From Flammula alnicola (lineage: Eukaryota; Basidiomycota; Agaricomycetes; Agaricales; Strophariaceae): 64,000 nt of DNA. The first letter of the stretch is position 1; every line of letters begins with the position of its first letter. The stretch lies in assembly GCA_015499995.1 (NCBI GenBank), contig JADNRV010000019.1, positions 1 to 64,000 on the forward strand. Reading direction: 5' to 3'. The notes beneath the pieces are model-generated. The model did no database searches and had not been told where the DNA came from. It was given only the letters and a program-made list of their open reading frames with translations. The translations under genes were made by a program, and so were the position numbers. Positions 1-11,620 of this stretch are shown here, in pieces.

Positions 1-421
1 TATAACATGTCACCAACCACAGAAATCTACGATGCAGCTCAAGGTGCTCTAATAGGTATTTTTTCTCGTCCTGAAATCCAATATGCATTTACCTAAAGCC
101 GAACACAAAGACTTTGAACAAGCATGCGGCATTTCGATCGACGTTTCCCTTACCATCTATCCCAATACCTCCACATCATCCTCGTCATTTCTACCCACCA
201 CGTCTACAATTATAACTACTCCCGCTACTACTGCTATAGCGAGACCAACACCCAACAGTCAAGTCTGTTTGATCGTCCGTCCTAGGACTCTGTTGCCAGC
301 AGACAGTCAGGTTACTTCCTTGATTTCGGCAGCCGGCTCCAGCATTGCTGACAGGTGGAGGATAGTTGTCGTATTCTTAGTGTTTTTATGTCTCCGATGT
401 ATGTTTAGGGTTTGTTCCTAG
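1..421 (+). CDS. 3' part of a small secreted CFEM-like/GPI-type protein (partial)
   Basis: This is the tail of a third member of the family seen complete at 1418-2352 and 3275-4104. The visible exon ends at 55 and a 55-bp intron (donor gtattt, acceptor acaaag) runs to 110. The last exon then reads DFEQACG..., which aligns with DFNSQC and TFDTTC at the same splice phase in the two complete genes. So the last conserved cysteine and the Ser/Thr-rich tail are present and the cysteine-rich core lies before the window. The tail ends in a hydrophobic stretch (about residues IVVVFLVFLCL), which would suit a GPI-anchor signal or a membrane segment. Function is unknown; a cell-wall or surface role is inferred from the family features. 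Confidence 0.65.
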
Positions 422-1335
422 AGATGATCGAGATTTCAATTGCATGCGAGGATGGAATGCAAGTTGAGCAATCTTAGCTTATTAGCGACATGTCCAGAAA
501 GATTTTACAAGCCGAGACTCCCGAGACATTCGTGCTATATAGGTGGGCCATATGTGGGTGATAAAATTTGGTCTCTATTCGGCATCTTGCTCTTGACAAG
601 TCTCCCGCTCCGTTATTCTCGGGCTCTCTGGACGGTATAGATGTCTACTACATGAACACAATCCCTGTCTCAAGATATGTATCAATAAAAATTCTGCTTA
701 TCGTGATGGCGTTCACGACTTGGATATATTGACAAAAAAAAATCTCATAGTCCAATAGTCAAAGTGCGGGTGATATGGTGCTGTACATGAGAGACTGGCA
801 CCCACGATCGAGTGATGGAAGCTCTCGATGCCGAAAACCGACCACTAGAGCGTAGACAGCAGTTGACGCGACATTGAGAGATGCATGCTATACCTCATTG
901 CGAGGTCTATCAATTGGCAATTAATATCACTGCAACTCTCGACGTACAATGTGACAGCAAGCGCTCTCTTGGCAAGGGAATCAGATAGATGGCATACCGA
1001 CATCCTGAGCGCACCATATCTATAATTACCCTGAGAACGTGTCGAGGTTATCCACGTTGAAGTAGAGGCTCAATCAAATACTGAGCCTGTTACAATTCCC
1101 GAATAATATTCCACCAATTAGTTTGTAACAACTTTGCAGCCACTTCATCACGCAAAAAAGGCGGAGAGGGTTGGGCCAACCGATTTCGCATAAGGTCTAA
1201 AATTGGGACTCGGGAGCCGTTTGACATGTACAGTTGTCGCACTGTCGTGGACGGTACGAGATGAGCAACGTTTGTCTGACAATCAGCCCTTGATTGAGGT
1301 ACAGTGTCCGTCATGTAATCTGAGAGTCTGTATGG
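422..1335. other. intergenic region, no gene seen
   Basis: No frame combines length, splice signals and protein-like composition. A short open frame at 440-640 shows no family features. This stretch should hold the terminator of the upstream gene and the promoter of the gene starting at 1418. Confidence 0.5.
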
Positions 1336-1342
1336 TATAAAA
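1336..1342 (+). promoter_or_regulatory. TATA box of the second CFEM-like gene
   Basis: TATAAAA lies 82 bp upstream of the ATG at 1418, a usual distance for a fungal core promoter. Assigned on motif and position only. Confidence 0.4.
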
Positions 1343-1417
1343 CACTGTAGAGAAAAGGTTCTAGTTAGCCATTCTCTTCTCGACTTATTTTATCTCTTCG
1401 TATCTCCAACTAGCAAA

Positions 1418-2352
1418 ATGCGTCCGGTCAGCATTGTTTTCCCGCTTGCGATTTTGGCGACATCTAGAGGTACGTACTTTGACATGAAAATAAACGAACT
1501 TACCAATGACCCTCCCTATATTAGCTTTCACAGTTGAGCAGAGGAGCGGCTCTGAAAAGATCCTTGCTCGTCAAGTTGCACCGGATCCGGATCCAACTGT
1601 GAGTCCATGGCTATATTTTTAATGTCGAAATAATATGCTGATTTAGTTATATTCAACCCATAATTAAGTGCTCTATCACTTGTGCGCCAGTCACATCCCT
1701 GACACAAGTAAGTGTCAGAGTCGCAGATTCCAAGATGTAACGAGAAAACTGACTTCGTTGGATAAGACATGTACAACAGTCGCATGCCTCTGCACGAACA
1801 CTGTCGAGCAGAATATACAGTCTTGCGTGAACTGCCTATCCGCTCATGAAGGGGAGGCCCCAAGCATCGCGGGAGACGTGACAACCATTGTTACAGGTAG
1901 TTTCTCAGGTTGAGCATAGACCGGAAGTTCCTTCTAATTCATCTGTACCAATAGATTTCAACTCTCAATGTTCGACATTCAATGTCGGTAGCGTGACTTT
2001 GCCAGTCGGAGCGGCGCCCGCCAATACTGGCATCGCTGGCAGTGGCGGTGGTGGGTCCAACTTTGGTGGCCCTACTGCAACAGTTTCTGCTATGCAAAGC
2101 CTTGGAGGAGGTCCATCTGCCACCGTGACCGCCGGACCAGCTCAAACGCCAAGTGGTGGAAGTTTCAATACCGGAAGCGGCACTACCACCAGCACCAGCA
2201 ACAGCACCAGCAACAACAATGGGCCCAATGCGCAGAGTGGACCGAGTGTCCAAAAGAGTGGGAGTATAGCCAAGAAGCTGTCTTCGGCAACATTCGTGAA
2301 TGGCATTGGGCTAATGGGGGCGATTAATTTAATAATGAGTGTAATTTCGTAG
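1418..2352 (+). CDS. small secreted eight-cysteine CFEM-like protein with Ser/Gly/Thr tail
   Basis: Five exons (1418-1469, 1525-1598, 1669-1707, 1767-1896, 1955-2352) give about 230 aa. Residues 1-18 look like a signal peptide. Eight cysteines follow at about C43, C47, C57, C62, C64, C75, C78 and C104, spaced x3, x9, x4, x1, x10, x2, x25. This recalls the CFEM fold (CxC in the middle, eight Cys) but lacks the usual aspartate before CxC, so CFEM is a resemblance, not a firm call. A Gly/Ser/Thr/Asn-rich region (about 120-205) and a weakly hydrophobic C-terminus suggest a GPI-anchored wall protein. Exons 1 and 3 have exactly the same length as in the neighbour at 3275, showing tandem duplication. 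Heme binding, as in some yeast CFEM proteins, is not shown by the sequence. Confidence 0.8.
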
Positions 2353-3274
2353 TGCCCATTGGACTTGATGGCAAAAGGCAGTCGGTACCAGATTTTGTTG
2401 ACAGATCATTGGCGTCCACCCGGAGCGGCGAGAGCACGAGAGGACAGGCCGACCCAGAGATTAAAAGCAAATTTTTGAAATCCGGTAAAGAATTCAAGAA
2501 AGAGGACAGGTAGAGATGTCGTACAGTCCAGTATGCCAGGGCTGTTCAAACTCAGTTCAAGCCTTCAAACTTTCAAAGCTTCAAGCAAGGAGTCATCTTG
2601 GAATCACCTTGCTCAGGCTTTGTCAGCAACCAAGAGTTCCTCGAGGTCCGAGGATAAGTACAAGTACTTACTTCTGGTACTGGCAAGTTTGGCATATTGA
2701 TGTCAGAGTATTCATGGTGTGCGCGTGAGATTGACAGCTGGGCACCTGCCAGGTGAGCGCTGTGAGCTATGTACAAGCGACTCGGGCGGCGCCGCACAGA
2801 TCGGACGTACTTATTTTAACGCGCAACACGCGGCCCGAGGCTTGTGTGCTAGCGCTCGACTAATATTACTTAGTACTTAATACTCTAGACTCCAGAGAAT
2901 CTCGCGCCGACGCGTCTATATCCACTTGGCAAAGAATCGACAGCTAGAGTTCACTGAGTCGTGTCAATGACGAGCGTGGAGACGCCCCTACACAAATTAT
3001 CACTTGCGACGCGTACCGCGCACGCGCATGCCGCTCGTACAATTGAACCAAATTTAGTCAGGCCGGACACTCTTTTAATTTATGTGATTGACCCTGATTA
3101 TCATTTCCATACATGTGTCAACAGGGGGCCTTGGCGTGCCTCGCATGTGCTTTGCCAAGTCCGTCAAAATGCCAACTCGCCAACTCCGCTGACAACACCC
3201 ACGTCCTGCCTTAAACTTCTTGTTCAAGTGGCGACGGACGACTGAGATACGAACGACAGCGAACATTCGGAACA
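2353..3274. other. intergenic region, no gene seen
   Basis: Short open frames on both strands (for example 2516-2728 and 2961-3245) have no splice-supported extension and no recognisable motif. Presumably the terminator of one tandem gene and the promoter of the next. Confidence 0.5.
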
Positions 3275-4104
3275 ATGAAGTTCAACACAGTGGTTTTCTC
3301 TGCCTTGGTATTGGCGGTATCCCATGGTGAGCAGATTTACTTATTTTTACCCAACTCAGGCTAACTGTCTTCCCAGCTTCTGCGCTCGTTGCGAGGAGCA
3401 CTTTCGAAAGTCTTTTGACCCGTCAGACTACGACAAACGCCGCAAGTATCCCATAAAGCCACATTATTGAACCCCGTTTTCTTACACTGAATAACACCCA
3501 GTGCACGGCAACTTGCGCACCCTTCCAAGCAACGTTGGACGTGAGTCGTGTCTTTGTATCTTCCCAAATGATTTGCCACTCAAGAAAATCCTCAAGGCCT
3601 GTACGACGACAGCTTGTTTGTGCACTGCCGCCACCGCACAGAGTCTCCAGCTATGTATTAACTGCGCCGTCAATGCAAGCCCAACCGTGGACGTGATTGC
3701 CTCTGCACAAACCCTTCTTACCAGTATGTGCCACCTTTCTTCAAACTTATCATTGACATCACATATCATTCTGTGTAGCCTTTGACACAACTTGCGCGGC
3801 TTTCACTTTTCCTACCCTCACCATCCCAGGAGGTGGATCAACGATCGCGACCGTCCCGTCTTCCAGCGCAATCAACGCCGGACCCTCGTCGACCGTGAGC
3901 GTTGTTCTGCCATTCCCCACCACTATCTCCCAAATTATTATCCGGCCGTCGTCAACTACAAGTACTAGTTCGCCAGCGACAACTACATCCCAGGGCACTA
4001 GCGCTCCTAGTGGACTTGTTGGCAGTGCAGCATCTAAAGAAGGAGTCACGAAGGCGCTCGTTGTCGTTGTTGGAGCTGCTGTAGGAATGGGCTTGCTATT
4101 GTGA
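3275..4104 (+). CDS. small secreted eight-cysteine CFEM-like protein, GPI-type tail
   Basis: Five exons (3275-3326, 3377-3441, 3502-3540, 3597-3723, 3779-4104) encode about 202 aa. There is an N-terminal signal peptide, then eight Cys with the same spacing as the gene at 1418 (about C40, C44, C54, C59, C61, C72, C75, C100). A Thr/Ser/Pro-rich linker follows, ending in a hydrophobic tail (VVVVGAAVGMGLLL) typical of a GPI signal. Intron 2 must be a GC-AG intron: donor GCAAGT at 3442 keeps the frame, whereas the nearby GT would destroy the CTATC motif. The tandem position, shared intron phases and equal exon sizes show it is a paralogue of its upstream neighbours. The biochemical role is unknown. 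Confidence 0.8.
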
Positions 4105-4696
4105 TGATCTATATAAACACGCTCCTTTAGTGTCGGGTCTTTTTTCGTGAGTTTTATCTTGTGCAACGGCTCAAGGTTTCAGTGTCACTTCTGAAAAGTT
4201 CATGAAGGTTTCACTAGGTCGGGGATTTTCACATTTTATATACCAAATATACCAGGACAATTTGTTAACCATCGTGTTGACGGCTTTGCGAAGAAAGCCC
4301 AGAGCAAGTCTGAGTTACGGTCGTGGCCCACGACTGAGCGCTTGAGAGTGAAGACCATACGTTACTTAGTCGCCGTTCAAGAAATGGATGCTGTTTCTTT
4401 TATTGACCTCCATAAACCTGCCAAGCTCCATCTTTTGCTTTGCTTTTGCTAATTAGAATGAGCTTTGAAAATTTGAAGCTTGAAGACTTCTACGATTGTT
4501 CGACATCCACCACACCACCGGATTGTGCGTCTTTTCTTAATAAATCGCTGGTCCACGTTCTGAACTTCATTTTGCAGATACAGATACTCCGCCGGTGGTG
4601 GCGGCGCTGCAGCTCCACTCACGCGCATGCTGTTCAGCATCATTCCCATCACGCGGCCGAGTTCGAGTCGACTGGGCGGGGCGGGGCGGGCAACAT
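4105..4696. other. intergenic region, no gene seen
   Basis: No supported gene. A short GC-rich run of repeated GGGGC units lies at about 4674-4690, just before the duplicated block that begins at 4697. Confidence 0.4.
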
Positions 4697-5111
4697 CGTA
4701 CACGAAAGATTTTCTCGCCAGAGGACGTAACGCTCGTTCGCCTTTACTTCTGCCCCTTTACCATCTCCTTCCTATCCCTCTCTTTTCCCTTTTATCTATT
4801 ACCCCGCTCGTCGCTCGAGCCGTAACTACTTCACTAACCTTGACCACCTCCCTTATTTTATTTTCTATCTTTACCGAGTTGCCCGTGTGGTACCGATATC
4901 TAATCGATTGGATCGGCTCTCCATCTCGTATTCAAATTGGCAGTCGTCTAAGGTGTATTTCAAGTTGATAATGATATCTCACTGCACTTTACTTATCTCA
5001 AATACATTACCCTACAAATTCTAATGTCGAAGACCGATACCCAGAAATATTCAAAGGAGCATAGATATCCGATACTATATTCCTACTCTACCCCATGCTA
5101 GCCGATTGAAC
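4697..5111. repeat. duplicated 3'-flank block, copy A
   Basis: This stretch is nearly the same as 11621-12309 and sits directly downstream of the stop codon of each of the two TPR genes. It starts with acacgaaagattttctcgcc in both places and ends at the stop codons (5112 and 12310). Copy A lacks about 183 bp (present at 11958-12140) and about 75 bp (12188-12262). The second difference is bordered in copy B by short attc repeats, which fits slippage deletion in copy A. The block is the outer part of a tandem segmental duplication. Confidence 0.8.
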
Positions 5112-8100
5112 CTAACCCACTCTCTCTATGTCAGTAGCTTCGTCGATGTCCCTCTGCTCGCCGATCAGCGCATAACGCTCTCTTAATGCTATGGGAAAGT
5201 TCTTCAACGACCAAGAGCGGTTGGGATCTTGGACCACGCAATCGAGGAGTCGTCGGTACACTAAAATTACTTCATCGAGGTCCTGAGGGAGGTGGTTTTT
5301 TTCGAACCGAGATTGAAGGGCAACAGCGAGGGCTTTAAGTAGGCTGGAATACTTTGGGTGAGATGCTGGCCGAAGAACGAGGGCCTCTCGGTACAGGGGA
5401 ATCGCTTCGTCAAGGTCGGTTGAAGCGCTCCGCTGTTCAAAGCGAGTTCGAAGTGTGGTGGCGAGGTGATTGAGTGACGTGGCGCGATCTGGATGAGGTG
5501 CTGGCCGAAGAACCAGTGCCTCTCGGTGCAATAAAATTGCTTCGTCGAGGTCGTCTGAAGCACCCCGCTGACCAAAACGAGTTTGAAGGGCATATGCGAG
5601 GCTGTTGAGTGACGTGGAGCGATCTGGATGAGGTGCTGGCCGAAGAGCAAGTGCTTCTCGATGCAATGAAATTGCTTCGTCGAGATCGTTTGGAGCACCC
5701 TGCTGTTCAAAATGACTTCGAAGGGCATTGGCAAGGTTATTGAGTGACTGAGAACGATTTGGATGAGGTGCTGGCAGCAGAGCGAGTGCCTCTCGGTGCA
5801 ATAAAATCGCTTCGTCAAGGTCATTTGAAGTGCCCGACTGTTCAAAGCGAGTTTGAAGGGCATAGGCGAGATTGTTGAGTGACATGGAGCGATCTGGACG
5901 AGGTGCTGGCCGAAGACCAAGTGCTTCTCGGTGCAATGAAATTGCTTCGTCAAGGTCGTTTGAAGCACCCCGCTGTTCAAAATGCCTTCGAAGGGCATTG
6001 GCAAGGTCATTAAGTGCCTCAGAACGACGTGGATGAGGTGCTGGCCGAAGAACAAGTGCTTCTCAGTGCAATGAAATTGCTTCGTCAAGGTCGTCTGAAG
6101 CACCCCGCTGTCCAAAACGAGTCTGAAGGGCATTGGCGAGAGTATTGAGTGACGTGGAGTGATCTGGATGAGGTGCCGGCTGAAGAACAAGTGCTTCTCG
6201 CTGTAATAAAATCGCTTCGTCAAGGTCATTTGAAGTGCCCTGCTGTTCAAAACGAGTGTGAAGGGAAGTGGCAAGGTTATTGAGTGACTGAGAACGATTT
6301 GGATGAGGTGCCGGCCGAAGAACAAGTGCCTCTCGGTGCAATGAAATTGCTTCGTCAAGATCGTCTGAAGTGCCCCGCTGTTCAAAACGAGTTTGAAGGG
6401 AATTGGCAAGGTTATTGAGTGACCTGGAGCGATTTGGATGAGGTGCTGGCCGAGAAACAAGTGCCTCTCGGTGCAATGAAATTGCTTCGTCAAGATCGTT
6501 TGAAGTGCCCCGCTGTTCAAAACGAGTTTGAAGGGAAACGGCAAGGTTATTGAGTGACTCAGAGTGATGTGGATGAGATGCTGGCCGAAGAAAAAGTGCC
6601 TCTCGGTGCAATAAAATTGCTTCGTCAAGGTCGTTTGAAGTGCCCCGCAGTTGAAAACGAGTGTGAAGGGCATTGGCAAGGTTATTGAGGAACAGAGAGC
6701 GATCTGGATGAGGTGCTGGCCAAAGAACAAGTGCTTCTTGGTGCAATGAAATCGCTTCATCAAGGTCGTTTGGAGCACCCCGCTGTACAAAACGCCTTCC
6801 AAGGGCATTGGCAAGGCTACTGAGTGACCCGGAGCAATTTGGATGAGGTGCTGGCCGAAGAACAAGTGCCTCTCGGTGCAATGAAATCGCTTCGTCAAGA
6901 TCATTTGAAGCGCCCCGCTGTTCAAAACGAGTGCGAAGGATAGTGCCAACATTATTGAGTGACTGAGAGCGATCTGGATGAGGTGCTGGCCGAAGAACAA
7001 GTGCCTCTCGGTGCAATGAAATCGCTTCATCAAGGTCGTTTGCAGCACCCTGCTGACCAAAACGAGTTTGAAGGGCAATTCCACCCCATGTCAATATGGA
7101 ACCCTGAGCATCTATTTCACTTGTATTTGTTCGTCCTCCGCCATCTCTTGCACCATCAACACTAACATCACCCAGTGATCCTTGGCCTGCTGACTTTCGT
7201 GAAACCAGTTCCAGGGCATGATGGAATACACCAATTTCCTCGTCCAAGTTCTTGTTATACCTGCCATGTTCATACAACCTGTGATAGGCTTCTCCCAATG
7301 CTCTCCATGTCCCAACGTCGATTGGCTGGAGTCGCACGGCAATCTCGAGGCAGTAGAGCTGATATGACAGCGTAGTAACATCTTCCTGCCCTATAATCAT
7401 GGCTAACTTGTACAGTAGCGCAGATTTTGGGATATTATCCAGCGAGTCGTACCCATCCTGGAACCCGGCTGCAACACAAGGAAGAAACAATGTACCCCAG
7501 CGCCGCATATCTTCCTCGGATATGTCTATTAGAGCCGCAGTAGCAGATGACGCTAAAGGCAGACGCGAGCTTCCGTTTGAGAGGTGCAGAGGCCAAAATT
7601 TGACGGCATATGGTTCAACACCACGAAGCTCAGAGTAAGCGCATGTCTGCCCTCGGGGCGATTGGAGCAACTCGAAAAAAACAATCTCGAGGCACCTATT
7701 CGCCAGCGTCGAGTGTGCATTGCTACTGCTAATAGCAATAGCGCGCCCATTATACTCTGTGGAGGTGGATTCAATAAATTCGAGGAAAGAGACGTGGAAT
7801 TGTTGTAATGCTGGTGGAATGACATCGCTCTTGAAATCGCCCCGTGTTTGCAAAGCTGCCAGCCGCCGTTGAATCTCCTCTGCTGGACGGTCAGACATTC
7901 CTAAGAGACGTGCAAAATCGCGAATAGGAAGGGCTTCCTGAAGGACCATCATTGCTCCGAGGAAGTCTCGAAGCTTTTCTCGCATGTCCGGTTCGGGAAA
8001 AAGGGTCGCTATAGCGTCACGATAGAGGCGCTCGAGGCGCTCTCCACTCCGAGCGCCCACCTTCTCTTCAGACAAGAGAATTTGGTCGAGTATTACATGC

Positions 8101-10320
8101 GGATATCGGTCGTCAGATTCATGTGATAATAACGACCGAACTGTCGCTGCCCAGATAAGGAGGCCATGTGCGTGAGTTGCCAACCGATTGATGGTTTGTT
8201 GGTCAGGTTTCCGCCCTCTCCAATCAATCCTCTCGAAATGATGAGTGAAGTAACGCTCAACAATCTCCTGAGAGACTGGAGGAAGGGGGTATTGTTGAAC
8301 CGGGATTTTAGCGAGAACCCGTTCAATGGAATGACTGGGGCGACTAGTCAGGACAAATTTCACAGGTGACGATGAGGGAATGTGTGCGAGTTCCGCAAGG
8401 AATGATTCGTGATTTGTCCATTCCTCCAAACCATCGATTACGATGACAAGCTGATAGGGATACTTTAATTCATGGACTGGGTTGATAATATACGCCGTGA
8501 GATAATCCCTAAGAGGGTTATGAGGGCCATTAAGTTTCCTCGCCGCCTCGGAAATGCTAGCGATGGCTTGGGGATGCATTTCTCCAAGTTGTTTGGAGAT
8601 CATCTGAACGACTGTCTCGGGGTGTTCCGTAGTTAGGTTGGTGAGAAATACACCTCCGGCAAGGCGGTCGTCGTCTTTGAGAAGGTGGGCGAGTTGCTGA
8701 CCTACTGTCGATTTGCCTAACCCAGCGGTGCCGTGTATCCAGAGGACAAGTTCGTTCGGTTTATCTATCCAGCCAGAGATATATCCTAGAACGTCGTCGC
8801 GGCTTCCACCAAGATATTCATTCCGCACGTAGTATGGATGATTTGGAAGGCTGTTCAGCGCCGCGTAGTCTGATTTATTTCTCAGTTCACTTTTGCTGTT
8901 CGGTCAGGGGTCTGAGACGCACCAAATTTCCTGCTGAGATCCTTGATGTCCAGCTGCATATGGACCTGACTCTCGGTCTAATTGCCAGTCAGTACAGGGC
9001 TTCAGCATCACAAGGACTTAACAAACATGAAACAGTTCAATTGCGATATTCAGCCTTGTTCCAATCCCTTGGAGTGTACCCTTCTGGACATTTTGTTGGA
9101 GATAGCGCCAAAATGGATTAAGTCGACTCAATTCGTCGCATTCCACAACAATGCTTTCGAGTGTCCTATGTAATCCAGCAGTCAATACATTGCAGTGCGC
9201 GAATAGGGCCAATAATATCTACCTCGTAAATTTGTTCAGCGCTCGTCTGAGCTCCTTCGACGGTTCCGTTGTACGTTCAGAAAAAATCACGGCACAAGAG
9301 ATAACAAACTCTCCAGCTGTGGCCGCAATTTGTCTCATATCACTGTAATTTGAGCGAGTTTGCTAATAACCGTTCTGTGAATTATGGAAAATGAAAGATA
9401 TTTCAAGAACGTACCGTGACGGCGTTCAACAGACTCACGACCCCTCCGACCACTGTTGCGACCCATGGTACTGGTATGACAGCACTGGCTTCCTTCACGA
9501 CGGCGAGGACGGTAATACTTGCTCCAATGGTTGCAGTTAGCACCTTCGATAGTCCCTCTGAGGTTCCGAAGCTGCGATCGCGCGCGAACGGTGGGTATGA
9601 GGACTGGGCGGTGTGAAATCGAGTGCGGTAAAATCGCAAGCTGGAAACTGACCTTGCTTTTGGCGATCTCATCATCCACCATGCTCGTCAATGCGTCCAA
9701 GGATTGCGCATCGCCCTCGAGTTGCACCGTCTTGATCTTTTCGACCGTCCTAAATGATGGATGGAGATGATAAAAACAACAAGTATATATCGGATGGAAA
9801 ATTAAATCCTTACTTAATGAATGCCGTTATTGCCTCTGTGGCTTCCGCTCGATGAGCCTCGGTAGCAGATGCAAGTTGGACACTGAACCGGGCGCAGGTC
9901 TCGAGGACACCGATAAGCTGGAGGATGAATTTGTTAGAAATCGATATGCATGATGTGATGTGTGGATGACATTACTTGATCCTCCTCATCCTTATCGTGG
10001 ATTACAACAATGAGATGGATGAGCCTCTTGAGCTCGGGATTTTCTTCGAGGATATAGGTCGCCGAGAGAACGGCGATATCTTTTTCAAACATTTTGCTCT
10101 TCACGAAAGCCTTCTGGGGAGCAACAGGAGTCGAGGATATGTCTGGTGCATTCGGCACCGCTGGCACTACGTCGTCATCAGATGACTGTGGTGGTATGGG
10201 AGTCGCAGGAGGCGGTGTTGCCACTACGTTGTTGGAAGCGTCCGGTGGTTGGGGAGTCTTACGTCGAACGAAGGCTTTGAACTTATCGAATATGGGAGTC
10301 GATCTTGGTTTAGATGCCAT
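5112..10320 (-). CDS. NLR-like protein: helical N-domain, NACHT NTPase, 14 TPRs; internal TGA
   Basis: Eight exons (10320-9976, 9917-9814, 9749-9653, 9555-9415, 9362-9223, 9165-9027, 8977-8923, 8869-5112) are phase-consistent over 1592 sense codons plus the stop. The acceptor at 9555 is the least certain. The N-terminal 350 residues are mostly helical with a hydrophobic core segment (about 215-260), resembling the HeLo/MLKL-type bundle common in Agaricomycete NLRs (inference). The NACHT part has Walker A GTAGLGKST (about 387-395), Walker B VIDGLEEW (about 486) and sensor KFVLTSRP. The C-terminus holds 13 regular 42-residue TPRs (FEQRGxxxDLDEAI pattern) plus one divergent unit. TGA at 6063-6065 (CGA in sister units) interrupts unit 8 at codon 1276. 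The product would then lack the last six and a half units unless read through. Such proteins sense non-self and trigger defence or cell death; here that is inferred. Confidence 0.85.
5280..7083 (-). repeat. 126-bp coding tandem repeat (TPR units), NLR copy
   Basis: Fourteen consecutive units of 126 bp (42 codons) encode the kinesin-light-chain-like TPRs of the NLR gene. Units differ by a few substitutions and always keep the 3n length. The array is also open in a second frame of the same strand for about 605 codons. That is a by-product of the repeated composition, not a second gene. Confidence 0.85.
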
Positions 10321-10722
10321 TACTGCACAAGTCGATATCGGAGAATAGACCCCACTTGTATGGGATGTACAGCCTACTTAAATAATACTAGACAGTGGAC
10401 CCATGATTTGCACAGTGAAAGAGTTGTGCAAGAGATAGTTGTAATTTGTGTGCAAGTGCTTGGCTGCCGGCTGCGGCCTTTGGTTTGACGTAGTTTGACG
10501 GTGAGTACATACCGTTCAACTTCAAGCTGTATCTCTGTGTTTGACCTCGTATTCAGATGATTTTTGTACCACCTCTTATATGACTGCTTTTGCAGTATAA
10601 TACTGCTCTGAAAGTACCCCTCCATCAAAGACCTGAGAGAATTGCCACGAACGCCGCCTGGTCAATAAGGTATGTCATCATCAGGGAAGAACAAACCATT
10701 TTTATAAATTCTTCGTGTTCAA
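10321..10722. promoter_or_regulatory. duplicated divergent promoter block, copy A
   Basis: This region upstream of the NLR start is repeated at 14233-14812, where it separates the short TPR gene from MON2. Similarity starts at the ATG (tactgcacaagtcgatat) and ends with cttcgtgttcaata in both copies. At 14812 it stops 27 bp before the MON2 ATG, so the block includes the MON2-side promoter. Here the same edge abuts the amidohydrolase relic at 10737 instead. Copy B carries extra DNA near 14341-14530 relative to this copy. Confidence 0.7.
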
Positions 10723-10736
10723 TAAACTAGTTTTCT

Positions 10737-10858
10737 TGCACCCGTACTCGGAGACACCATGGGAGGATCAAGTGACGAAGGAGAGTCTCGCGGAGAGGAC
10801 GGTGCAAGCGACGGTGCATGTGTGCAGGACCCTTCTTGCGGGGTTCACGACTGTGAGG
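10737..10858 (+). pseudogene. amidohydrolase (imidazolonepropionase-like) fragment
   Basis: About 40 codons read as a metal-dependent amidohydrolase: HPYSETPWEDQ, then KESLAER, then LLAGFTTVR. The last is the conserved tLlaGfTTvRD helix and strand of this family, with the following Asp missing. No start, no metal-binding HxH and no downstream homologous sequence can be recognised, and the frame breaks after 10900. It is a relic trapped at the edge of the duplicated NLR block. Family assignment is from memory of the motif; a small intact gene is unlikely. Confidence 0.55.
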
Positions 10859-11620
10859 TTCGTGTCCAGGCGGAAATTGTGCGTTTTCGACATCCTCTGA
10901 ACGCAATGCGCATAACCGTCTGAGCTTGCGATTCTGGCTGTAGGGAATGGCTGGGAATACCCTCGAGCCATGCTTGCATTCCTGAATTCCCGTCCAGACG
11001 GAACCAACTTTTACGAACGAAACTTGGCGGCAGTGGGCTACAGTAATGGGGGAAGCACCGTGTCAGTACCTCAAACAACAATCTCATTGCGCATACGAGT
11101 ATCACTGAAAACAGTTCGCAGTGTCCTACTGCACAAGTTGCAGCCCACCCTCTTTTCTTCGTTCATCCTGCTAGATCTAGCCATCGCCCGACTTGAATAT
11201 GCAACGGCAAGATGCCACATGGAGCGCATTACTATGCAATATTCCTGGACAAGGCAGGATACATAGCGGGATAGGAAGACTGCCCGCAAGGCACTAGAGG
11301 TTGAGGAGGGTTCACGATATTGGCATCCACGAGGAATGGACGCATACGTGGTACGTGAATATTACATTCATTGACCTGGAATTACTTTATACTTATCCGA
11401 ATGCCCTCTCGGAAAAGGGACTTCGTGTACACTCGGCAGCTAAACTTCCTGACCGATTTACGTTCAACGGCGTCACCCTCGCATGTAGCAGGGCTTACGA
11501 ATGGGTATGTATCTATTCTTGAACCGCTTCTTTGTTTCGTCAGACTAACACATAAGCTGAAGGTCATGACACGGACAATCGAACTATACCCTCACTCCTA
11601 CAACACCCTCAAGTCGCTAT
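10859..11620. other. no gene seen; probable decayed DNA between duplicated blocks
   Basis: Short open frames on both strands (for example 10970-11266 and 11371-11620) show no motif or splice support. It lies between the amidohydrolase fragment and the second 3'-flank block, so it may be further relic sequence. Confidence 0.4.

Noticed and set aside
3442..3501. GT donor within GCAAGTATC as the splice site of intron 2
   Set aside because: It shifts the frame and destroys the Cys motif shared with the neighbouring gene; the GC donor fits.
4674..4690. GGGGC-rich run as a regulatory element
   Set aside because: Too short and without a nearby gene start; it lies near no promoter that I can define.
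5267..7084. 605-codon open frame on the minus strand inside the NLR TPR array, and similar frames at 12465-13292 and 13293-13826
   Set aside because: It is a frame-shifted reading of the 126-bp TPR repeats, which lack stops in that frame. The true frame continues the NLR protein on both sides.
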